From Bacteroidota bacterium (lineage in GTDB: Bacteria; Bacteroidota; Bacteroidia; Flavobacteriales_D; Crocinitomicaceae): 9,309 bases of DNA. Position numbers and translations under genes: made by a program. The notes beneath the pieces are model-generated. The model did no database searches. It was not told where the DNA came from and saw nothing but the letters and a program-made list of their open reading frames with translations. Shown here piece after piece: positions 1-5,904 of the stretch (positions within the stretch are counted from its first letter, which is position 1; each line of letters begins with the position of its first letter). The stretch lies in the NCBI GenBank assembly GCA_024280195.1, contig JAJRQP010000092.1, forward strand, positions 1 to 9,309, in the 5' to 3' direction.

Positions 1-1773
1 ACTGATTGGATGACTGCAAATGTGAAGTACTCAGGTTCATATAATTGGCAACGTGCTCCACTTGCTCAAGCAGAGTATGGAAATACAATTCAAAACAGTC
101 GTAATGTCAATATGACAGGACAATTGAATTTTACGAATCTATACAATAAGGTGCCATTCTTCAAGAAAGTGAACAGAGGTAGTTCTAATAGAAGAAGAGG
201 TTCAGCAATAAATACAAGTGGTCTAAGTAACCTAAAAAATAAACCGAAGAAAGAACCTGAAGTTGATGAAAAGCCTGAAGAGGAAATGACGAAGAAAGAG
301 CTTCGGGCAAAACGGAAAAAGGAAAGAAAAGAGAAACGGGCAGAGAAGAAAAAAGAAAGAGCTAAACGAAAGGTTAATCCTATTGCTGGATTCTTTGCAA
401 GGTTACTTATGAGTGTCCGTAATGTTTCAGGAACCTACGCAATTACTGACGGAACCTTATTACCAGGTTATAGTCAAGAAACAAGTGTTTTAGGATTTAA
501 CCCAGCGTTCAATACAGGTATGGGTGGATTTATATTTGGACAGCAAAGCTATGATATTTGGGGCAGAGAAACAGGTTATAACATCGCTAATAAAGCAAGA
601 GATAATAATTGGTTAGTCAGAAATGAGGCATTAAACAAGCAATATGTTCATTCTCACACAAAGAATTTGAACCTTAGAGCCACGCTTAAACCGATGAAAG
701 ACTTATCTGTTGAACTTTCTGTAACAAGAACGTTTAGCAAGAACACCAATGAGTTTTATAGATGGAATGAAACAACTTCACAGTTTGAAAGTCAAAGTCA
801 AATTGAGCTATCTACGGTGACTTATTCGAATGTTTCTATTTCTTCGGCATTTACCAATTTAGGAAAACAATACCAATCATCAGTATTTGACAGGTTGCTA
901 GAGAATAGGTTAGAGGTTTCTGAACTTTTAGGAGCACAGAATGCAAATTCTAATCAAACAACATCAGGATATTACAACGGCTATTCTGGAACGCAACAAG
1001 AGGTTGTATTGGGTGCGTTTTTAACTTCTTATACAAATAGAGGGGTAAGTAAAAAGAACATCAACCCGATTAAAAACTTGCCTTTGCCAAATTGGTCCAT
1101 TAATTACAATGGATTGAAGAAGTTCAAGTTTATGAAGAAGCATTTAAGAAACTTCGTGTTACGACATGCATACAATTCTACGGTAAGTGTTTCGGGAATG
1201 CAAACAAACTTAAACGCAACCTTTGACAATAATGGTGATGCAACAGCGCGTGATTTGAACAATAACTTTATTGCAGGAATGCAAATACAAAATGTAGTTG
1301 TTACGGAACGTTTTTCTCCATTGATTGGATTCGATGCAACGTGGGTGGTAAAAGGTCAAGGACTAATTACTAAGTTTGAATACAAGAAAGACAAATCATC
1401 AACTCTTTCGTTGAATAATAACCAAGTTACTGAAGTGTTAGGTACCGAATGGGTTATCGGCTTAGGCTATAAGTTTAAGAAAGTGAAATTGATGAAGAAG
1501 GTAGATCCTAGTCCAATCAACATTCGTTTTGATTTCTCATTTAGAGACAACTTAACAGTAATTAGAAAAGTAGTGGAACAAACAGATCAAGCAACAGCAG
1601 GTCAGAAAGTTATTTCGATTAAAGGTTCAGCTGATTACAACTTGTCTAAATACTTAACGATTCAATTGTATTACGACCAGACATTAAATACACCGAAAAT
1701 AGCGACTTCTTATCCTACGGGTAACATGAGTGCAGGTTTGAGGTTGCGTTTTAACTTAGCAGGAGTTCAGTAA
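1..1773 (+). CDS. sprA: Cell-surface protein SprA, C-terminal part (5' end outside window)
   Basis: This is the C-terminal ~590 residues of SprA, the very large outer-membrane beta-barrel that forms the translocon of the type IX secretion system and is needed for gliding in Flavobacteriia. The reading frame is open from base 1 (T-D-W-M...), so the ATG at 10 is internal, and the full protein should exceed 2,000 residues. Recognition rests on SprA-like stretches such as GSYNWQRAP, GNTIQNSRNV, FTNLYNKVPFFKK near the start, GFNPAFNTG and LPNWSINYNGL in the middle, and a C-terminal series of alternating beta strands ending NMSAGLRLRFNLAGVQ. Between nt 238 and 372 lies a strongly charged Lys/Glu/Arg-rich segment, probably an extramembrane loop between strands. 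The TAA at 1771-1773 overlaps the next ATG by one base, implying cotranscription with the acetyltransferase. Family assignment is firm; the exact function in this strain is inferred. Confidence 0.93.
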   Translation, partial: TDWMTANVKYSGSYNWQRAPLAQAEYGNTIQNSRNVNMTGQLNFTNLYNKVPFFKKVNRGSSNRRRGSAINTSGLSNLKNKPKKEPEVDEKPEEEMTKKELRAKRKKERKEKRAEKKKERAKRKVNPIAGFFARLLMSVRNVSGTYAITDGTLLPGYSQETSVLGFNPAFNTGMGGFIFGQQSYDIWGRETGYNIANKARDNNWLVRNEALNKQYVHSHTKNLNLRATLKPMKDLSVELSVTRTFSKNTNEFYRWNETTSQFESQSQIELSTVTYSNVSISSAFTNLGKQYQSSVFDRLLENRLEVSELLGAQNANSNQTTSGYYNGYSGTQQEVVLGAFLTSYTNRGVSKKNINPIKNLPLPNWSINYNGLKKFKFMKKHLRNFVLRHAYNSTVSVSGMQTNLNATFDNNGDATARDLNNNFIAGMQIQNVVVTERFSPLIGFDATWVVKGQGLITKFEYKKDKSSTLSLNNNQVTEVLGTEWVIGLGYKFKKVKLMKKVDPSPINIRFDFSFRDNLTVIRKVVEQTDQATAGQKVISIKGSADYNLSKYLTIQLYYDQTLNTPKIATSYPTGNMSAGLRLRFNLAGVQ

Positions 1774-2219
1774 TGATTAGAGAAGCAAAACCAAAAGATG
1801 TATCTGCAATCCTTGATTTGATAAAGGGACTCGCAGAATACGAGAAAGAACCTGAAGCGGTGATAAATACCGTGGAGAATTTATACGATGATTTATTTGT
1901 GACAAATCACTGCGAGGCATTTGTTGCTGAAGTAGAAGGTAAAGTAATCGGGTTCTCTTTGTTCTTTACGGCGTATTCTACCTGGAAAGGACCAATTATT
2001 TACCTAGAAGACTTATTTGTTCTTCCGGAATACAGAAACACAGGAGCTGGGTCAAAACTATTCGATGCAGTTGTACAAGTTGCAAAAGACAGAAAAGTTG
2101 CAAGAATGGATTGGCAAGTTCTAGAATGGAATACATCAGCAGTCGAATTCTATAAAAGAAAAGGAGCTACCATTGATCCAGAATGGTTAAACGGACGTTT
2201 CTTTTTTGAAGAACATTAG
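1773..2219 (+). CDS. GNAT family N-acetyltransferase (diamine/thialysine acetyltransferase-like)
   Basis: A 148-residue cytosolic acetyl-CoA-dependent N-acetyltransferase with a single GNAT domain across its whole length. The N-terminal IREAKPKDV strand-helix, the central YLEDLFVLPEYRNTGAGSKLF stretch (about residues 77-97, with the R-N-T-G-A-G acetyl-CoA pyrophosphate loop) and the C-terminal WQVLEWNTSAVEFYKRKGA stretch are all visible. The LEDLFV plus WQVLEWN combination is typical of the SSAT-like branch (spermidine/spermine or thialysine acetyltransferases), so a small polyamine or amino acid is a likely acceptor; the true substrate cannot be read from sequence. The size is close to the usual 150-160 residues. 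The ATG at 1773 shares its A with the sprA stop (TAATG), a translational-coupling arrangement that supports this start. In several flavobacteria I recall gcvH following sprA, so this neighbour may be lineage specific. Confidence 0.9.
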   Translation: MIREAKPKDVSAILDLIKGLAEYEKEPEAVINTVENLYDDLFVTNHCEAFVAEVEGKVIGFSLFFTAYSTWKGPIIYLEDLFVLPEYRNTGAGSKLFDAVVQVAKDRKVARMDWQVLEWNTSAVEFYKRKGATIDPEWLNGRFFFEEH

Positions 2220-2297
2220 AAACGGACTACCGTCCTCTTAGATTAAACATCGACTTCAACTATAACGATCCATTAATTATCCATTTAATATTTTCCG

Positions 2298-3623
2298 TTA
2301 GAGAAGCTCATTGGCCAAGTTTGCCAACTCAGAACGTTCACCTTTCTCTAATTTTACATGCGCAAACAACTTCTGCCCAGCCAACTTATCCACCAAATAC
2401 GCCAAGCCATTACTATGCTCATCTAAATAAGGCGTATCAATTTGATTGATATCTCCTGTGAATATAATTTTGGTATTCTCCCCAGCTCGAGTAATGATGG
2501 TTTTAATCTCGTGAGGCGTTAAATTTTGTGCTTCATCTACAATAAAAAAGATGTTGGACAAACTTCTTCCACGGATAAATGCGAGTGGAGAAATCACAAT
2601 CTTACCACTTTCTTGCAATTCTGTGATTGCCTTGTGCTTTCTTTCGTTCTCTCCAAATTGAGATTTAATAAACTTTAAATTATCCCAAAGAGGCTCCATA
2701 TATGGACCAATTTTATCGTTTGCATCTCCTGGTAGAAAGCCGATTTCTTTATTTGATAGAGGAACAATAGGACGCGCTAATAAAATTTGCTGATATTTTT
2801 TATGCTGTTCTAAAGCGGATGCCAGTGCAAGCAGTGTTTTTCCTGTTCCTGCGACGCCTTGCAATGCTACTAGTTTTATATCATCATTCAGCAAAGCATT
2901 CAAAGCAAATGCTTGTTCTGAGTTTTTGGGTTTGATTCCGTAAACGAATTCTTTTTCAATGCGTTCTAATTGATCTAAATGAGGATTGTAAACCGCCAAA
3001 GATGAAGATTTCCCATTCTTAAGAATGTAATATCCGTTGGCAATTTTCTGTTCACCAAGAATCCCATTCTCATCGATTCTTCCTTTGGTGAATATTTGTC
3101 TTATTTGCTCTGAATCTAAATTTTCAATAATAGCAACGCTTGCTTCTTTCGAAATATCTTTTGGAACAATTCCTGTTTTATAATCTTCTGCGGTGATACC
3201 TAGCGCTTTTGCCTTGATCCGCAAATTAATGTCCTTCGTGACTAAAATAATCTCTTTTTTAGGTTCCGTTTCTTGCAGATATAGCGCAGCATTAATGATT
3301 TTGTGGTCGTTTTTACCTTTTGCATAGATACTTTCCGCATTCAATCCTTTTGGGTCTGCTGCTAAAACAATTTTAAAACTTCCTCTCTCAGGTCCAAGTG
3401 GAATCCAATTCTGCAATCCTGTTTCTGCGGATAATTTATCAATGAAACGAATGACCTCTCTTGCTGAAAAGTTTTTTGTGTCGTTACCAATTTTAAAATT
3501 ATCCAACTCTTCCAACACAGTGATTGGAATAGCAACATCGTTTTGCTTAAAAGAAGTGATTGCTTGATGGTCGTGTAATAATACAGAGGTATCAAGGACG
3601 GCAATTTTTTTTGTTTTAGACAT
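2298..3623 (-). CDS. PIN domain-PhoH family ATPase (PhoH2/YlaK type)
   Basis: A complete 441-residue two-domain protein. Residues ~6-150 form a PIN nuclease domain: VLDTSVLLHD gives Asp11, VLEELDNFK gives Glu38/Glu39, NDHKII gives Asp106 and LVTKDINL gives Asp131, so the acidic metal-binding set looks intact. Residues ~235-441 form the PhoH P-loop ATPase, with Walker A GVAGTGKT at 256-263, the PhoH signature LARPIVPLSNKEIGFLPGD at 282-300, a Walker B-like FFIVDEAQN at 359-367 and a sensor-like IIFTGDINQID at 387-396. Characterised PIN-PhoH proteins (mycobacterial PhoH2) couple ATP-dependent RNA unwinding to RNA cleavage; a similar RNA role is inferred here. It is convergent with the acetyltransferase across a 78-nt gap in which I see no strong terminator hairpin. 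The ATG at 3621-3623 gives a normal start just ahead of the PIN domain; no TAnnTTTG promoter box was found upstream. Confidence 0.95.
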   Translation of the reverse strand: MSKTKKIAVLDTSVLLHDHQAITSFKQNDVAIPITVLEELDNFKIGNDTKNFSAREVIRFIDKLSAETGLQNWIPLGPERGSFKIVLAADPKGLNAESIYAKGKNDHKIINAALYLQETEPKKEIILVTKDINLRIKAKALGITAEDYKTGIVPKDISKEASVAIIENLDSEQIRQIFTKGRIDENGILGEQKIANGYYILKNGKSSSLAVYNPHLDQLERIEKEFVYGIKPKNSEQAFALNALLNDDIKLVALQGVAGTGKTLLALASALEQHKKYQQILLARPIVPLSNKEIGFLPGDANDKIGPYMEPLWDNLKFIKSQFGENERKHKAITELQESGKIVISPLAFIRGRSLSNIFFIVDEAQNLTPHEIKTIITRAGENTKIIFTGDINQIDTPYLDEHSNGLAYLVDKLAGQKLFAHVKLEKGERSELANLANELL

Positions 3624-3781
3624 AGGATTGATTTAGACTATTAAGTTAACGGTAATTGATCGAGGTTATACAAGAATCATGCGGGAGTTATTGACAGAAT
3701 AATGTTGAAAGGAGGAAGTTTTTAGGAATTCAATTTCCTTATCTGGGATAAAAAATAAAGCAATATTAGAAAATGTAAAAC

Positions 3782-3955
3782 ATGAAACATCCAATACTCA
3801 ATATGAAGGTGCAAGATCAGACCATCGTTTTGGCTACAGAATTTTATCTCGAAGGGAAAATCAAACTCCATATTCATGCGCATTACAAATGCGCATCGGA
3901 ATACTTCGACTGGCTCTGTAACCTCATTTCATCTAGAATTTTCGATAAGAATTAG
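3782..3955 (+). CDS. Small hypothetical ORF (57 aa), possibly a remnant
   Basis: A short open frame, ATG at 3782 to TAG at 3953-3955, encoding 57 residues that begin MKHPILNMKVQ and end SSRIFDKN. It has no signal peptide, membrane helix or motif that I recognise; the middle (EGKIKLHIHAHYKC) is His/Lys-rich and the C-terminal part is aromatic (EYFDWLC). Coding status is doubtful: it is short, stands alone, and its centre is occupied by a long inverted repeat. An A-rich leader (AAAATGTAAAAC) precedes the ATG, as is common in Bacteroidota. The same frame continues after the TAG for another 18 codons into the redoxin remnant, so it could be part of a decayed gene. Confidence 0.3.
   Translation: MKHPILNMKVQDQTIVLATEFYLEGKIKLHIHAHYKCASEYFDWLCNLISSRIFDKN
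3871..3903. repeat. Imperfect inverted repeat (14 paired bases)
   Basis: Perfect 9-base arms ATGCGCATT (3876-3884) and AATGCGCAT (3888-3896) flank the 3-base loop ACA. After a 2-base bulge (CG, 3897-3898) the pairing resumes as TATTC (3871-3875) with GAATA (3899-3903). It is GC-richer than its surroundings and lacks a following T-run on either strand, so it is not a standard intrinsic terminator. It could be a protein-binding palindrome, a small repeat element, or a chance feature of the weak ORF around it. Confidence 0.6.
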
Positions 3956-3956
3956 A

Positions 3957-4226
3957 AGTTTTACGAGAATGAGTTTCGGAATAAAATCGTGGACATAAGA
4001 CATGCTCTATAGTGGATTTGTTGCAAATATATATGTTGTAACTGGCAGTCCCACAACAATTGTGGTTGATAAAACAGGAAATATATCTAAAGCCTATTAC
4101 TTTCAAATGGTCGAACCGCACTTTGGCTATGATAATCTGGTTGACGTGATAAAGGAAGAACTTGAAAAAATGATATTTATAACAAAACCTATGCTATATT
4201 TCAGGAAACCTGTTAACTCTAAATGA
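3957..4226 (+). pseudogene. C-terminal remnant of a TlpA/AhpC-TSA-like thioredoxin-fold protein
   Basis: The frame ending at TGA 4224-4226 encodes a C-terminal thioredoxin-fold half: ANIYVVTGSPTTIVVDKTG matches the cis-Pro beta-strand region of TlpA/redoxin proteins (usual pattern Y-x-V-x-G-x-PTT-x-x-x-D-x-x-G), followed by FGYDNLVDVIKEELEKM as the last helix. The N-terminal half with the WCxxC active site is missing: upstream the frame meets a TAA at 3996-3998, and no thioredoxin-like sequence is apparent further back. The longest start-to-stop version is ATG 4002 to 4226 (74 aa). The ~20 residues after the helix (FITKPMLYFRKPVNSK) look like read-through tail. I infer a truncated pseudogene; a real short protein is less likely because the catalytic cysteines are absent. 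Confidence 0.55.
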
Positions 4227-4442
4227 CTAGATTTAAACCTCTAAAGCTTAATTATAGTAAAAAGGCACACGTTCCATCTACACCTTTACTTAACAATTAG
4301 TCCTTGGCGATAAACAACATATCACCCCCTCACCAATTACCTTGTAAGACTTTTCATATATTTACGACTAAAATAAAAATTCAACCTTGAAAGGTAAATT
4401 GAATAACAACGATTTACCCAAGGAAACAATTAGTAATAAGAA

Positions 4443-5078
4443 ATGGAACAAGGTTTTGCTGTAATTATTGCCTGGCCAGATACGCTTTGTAAGCAAGCTG
4501 GAGCTTGGTATGATTTTGTCATTCAGCCAATTGGATTTGGAACAAATGGGTACTATAAAGCTGGACATGCTGCAATAGTAATGGTTAACTCTAAAGGAGA
4601 ATGTTCCTACTATGATTTTGGTCGTTATCATTCTCCCCACGGACATGGACGAGTGAGAAGCGCTTATACTGACCATGATTTAGAAATTAAAACAAAGATT
4701 GATTTTGATGAGAATGGACGACCTTTGCTAAACGACCTTTTTAATGAGTTAAATAACAATCCTTCTTGTCATGGTGATGGCTTTCTAAGAGCCGGAACTT
4801 TAGCCGTTGATTTTGACTCCTGCATGAACTACATTCAGAACTTGCAACAACAAGATTCTATTCCTTATGGACCATTTATAAAGCCAGGTACTAATTGTTC
4901 TCGTTTTGTGAGAAATATTGCTAGAATTGGAACGAGAAGTCATGCGCTAAAAGTGAAACTAAGCCTTGCTTGGATGCTAACACCTTCTCCTATTTGGAAT
5001 GTAAAAACAGTCGGAGAATACATTGTTGAGAAAGAAATGGTAACGGAAAATGCAAATTCAGAATATGAAATTGCCTAA
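4443..5078 (+). CDS. DUF6695-like protein, N-terminal part; probable permuted papain-fold (NlpC/P60-like) hydrolase
   Basis: A 211-residue protein resembling, from memory, the DUF6695 family of Bacteroidota, which has no defined function. FAVIIAWPDTLCKQAGAWYD at the N-terminus, the Y-K-A-G-H-A-A-I-V segment (His42), YYDFGRYHSPHGHGRVRS (56-73) and PGTNCSRFVRNIA (148-160, Cys152) are the conserved-looking blocks. A His in a GHaai strand followed by a downstream Asn-Cys at a helix start is the order seen in circularly permuted papain-like enzymes (YiiX, LRAT and related NlpC/P60 branches), so a Cys152/His42 thiol peptidase, amidase or acyltransferase is my inference. There is no signal peptide, so it is probably cytosolic. 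The next ORF overlaps it in the +1 frame and carries what looks like the rest of the family, suggesting a split gene. The AT-rich region upstream presumably holds the promoter. Confidence 0.8.
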   Translation: MEQGFAVIIAWPDTLCKQAGAWYDFVIQPIGFGTNGYYKAGHAAIVMVNSKGECSYYDFGRYHSPHGHGRVRSAYTDHDLEIKTKIDFDENGRPLLNDLFNELNNNPSCHGDGFLRAGTLAVDFDSCMNYIQNLQQQDSIPYGPFIKPGTNCSRFVRNIARIGTRSHALKVKLSLAWMLTPSPIWNVKTVGEYIVEKEMVTENANSEYEIA

Positions 5079-5358
5079 AGTTTTAAGGCGGCCAACATTA
5101 CCTAGTAATTTACCAAGTACAGCAAAATGGTTGTCGGGTGAGGGGGCCGGCTCTTGGTTTGTTATTGAAGAACACAGACATAATTATACAATAACTCGCT
5201 ATTCTACAGAAGGTAATTTTGAATGCGAAAACAATTTTAAAAAATCACCAAACCTAGATCTTGAATCTGAATTCAAAATGACCTACCCGTCTCATTGCTC
5301 TATAGTAACTGTTCTACAAAAAGCAAAAAAAATAAAGTTAAGTGCTCTCGCTAAATAA
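5050..5358 (+). CDS. DUF6695-like protein, C-terminal module (separate ORF or frameshifted part)
   Basis: A 102-residue ORF overlapping the preceding gene by 29 nt (ATG 5050), or by 14 nt if translation starts at the ATG at 5065 (MKLPKVLRR). Its core, AKWLSGEGAGSWFVIEE followed by YTITRYSTEGNFECENNF and MTYPSHCSIVTVLQ, looks like a compact beta-rich module that I recall at the C-terminus of longer, single-chain DUF6695-type proteins. A proline-rich linker (RRPTLPSNLPS) precedes it, as expected between two domains. The frame is closed by a TAA at 5041-5043, so a fused product would need a +1 (or -2) shift between 5044 and 5078. It has no signal peptide or membrane segment. Its 3' end overlaps the convergent FMN-binding gene by 8 nt (5351-5358). 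Whether it is translated independently or marks a lesion is open. Confidence 0.7.
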   Translation: MQIQNMKLPKVLRRPTLPSNLPSTAKWLSGEGAGSWFVIEEHRHNYTITRYSTEGNFECENNFKKSPNLDLESEFKMTYPSHCSIVTVLQKAKKIKLSALAK

Positions 5359-5893
5359 GCTTTTTATGTTTTAATTGGGCTACTAGTTGATTCAACTGGT
5401 TGATGTCGTTTATTAAATACGAAGCCGATACTGTAGCACCAGAAACTCCATCAATATTCTTCCCTAACTCAAATTTCCTTTGAGTTCCATTAAATTGTTT
5501 CAGCCAACTTCTTCTACAAATTTCGTAACCGTATTCTCCCCCATAATTTTCGATTTCTACTTTGAGAATATTTAATTCTGTGTCAAAAACAATGATATAA
5601 TCAAAAACTTCATACGAATCATCAACCGTTTCTGTTGGCGCACTGCAACCTCCAACTTTGCAGCCATGAGAACTCGAATAACTTGCGTATCCTAACAATT
5701 TGCCCTCAGAATAAATTCCTTGAAGGATACTTATTTTTTCGTAAGACTTTTCTACCTCAATCGTTTCAAGAATAAGCTCCGTGTTCTTCCATAATTTGGC
5801 AACAATTTTCTCCATTTTTTTCTCTGGATTAGAAAAAGACAGGATGATAAAAAGTCCTATTAAAGCGAGAAGTGTTTTGTAAAAATTATTCAT
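5351..5893 (-). CDS. Exported FMN-binding domain protein with flavinylation-type motif
   Basis: A 180-residue protein starting at the ATG complementary to 5891-5893. The open frame extends 27 codons further upstream, but that part overlaps the porin 3' end and lacks signal character. Residues ~5-20 (YKTLLALIGLFIILSF) form a signal peptide or membrane anchor, so the protein should act in the periplasm. The rest is an FMN-binding domain: LLGYASYSSS, FDYIIVFDTELNILKVEIENYG, RRSWLKQFNG and, near the C-terminus, IDGVSGATVSASYLINDIN. In RnfG/NqrC/PplA-type domains the Thr of S/T-G-A-T (Thr154 here) receives covalent FMN from an ApbE transferase. An unusual Cys-x4-Cys (Cys78, Cys83; GCKVGGCS) sits before the FDY strand. 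It follows the porin by 11 nt on the same strand, which suggests a shared transcript and a linked envelope redox or uptake role. No apbE is visible in the window. Confidence 0.88.
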   Translation of the reverse strand: MNNFYKTLLALIGLFIILSFSNPEKKMEKIVAKLWKNTELILETIEVEKSYEKISILQGIYSEGKLLGYASYSSSHGCKVGGCSAPTETVDDSYEVFDYIIVFDTELNILKVEIENYGGEYGYEICRRSWLKQFNGTQRKFELGKNIDGVSGATVSASYLINDINQLNQLVAQLKHKKLI

Positions 5894-5904
5894 AGATCTA
5901 CTTT

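Larger units (their letters stand above)
3624..4442. other. Gene-poor 819-nt interval between phoH-like gene and DUF6695-like gene
   Basis: No intact, recognisable gene lies here. It holds a 57-codon ORF (3782-3955), an imperfect inverted repeat inside that ORF (3871-3903), and the C-terminal remnant of a TlpA/redoxin-like protein (about 3957-4226). From 4227 to 4442 there is only very AT-rich sequence, which presumably holds the promoter of the plus-strand pair starting at 4443, but I could not find a convincing TTG...TAnnTTTG promoter. The mix of small fragments suggests gene decay or past rearrangement. Confidence 0.6.

Noticed and set aside
2220..2297. Terminator between the convergent acetyltransferase and PhoH-like genes
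   Set aside because: Only 4-base stems (such as ACGG/CCGT near 2222-2233) without a T-run could be found.
3362..3604. 80-codon minus-strand frame inside the PhoH-like gene
   Set aside because: Fully inside the PIN domain coding region in another frame; low-complexity product without motifs.
3708..3715. AAAGGAGG, a perfect Shine-Dalgarno-like string
   Set aside because: No start codon with an open frame follows at a usable distance, and Bacteroidota rarely rely on this signal.
3724..3739. Inverted repeat AGGAA...TTCCT
   Set aside because: Five-base arms only, expected by chance in sequence of this composition.
3933..4121. 62-codon minus-strand frame opposite the redoxin remnant
   Set aside because: Antisense to a frame with clear thioredoxin-fold similarity; the product matches nothing.
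4342..4364. TTG followed by TATATTTA as promoter of the DUF6695-like gene
   Set aside because: The spacer is only 12 bases and the final G of TAnnTTTG is missing; too weak to call.
4368..4676. 102-codon minus-strand frame across the start of the DUF6695-like gene
   Set aside because: Antisense to conserved blocks of the plus-strand gene; Ser/Leu-rich composition typical of a shadow frame.
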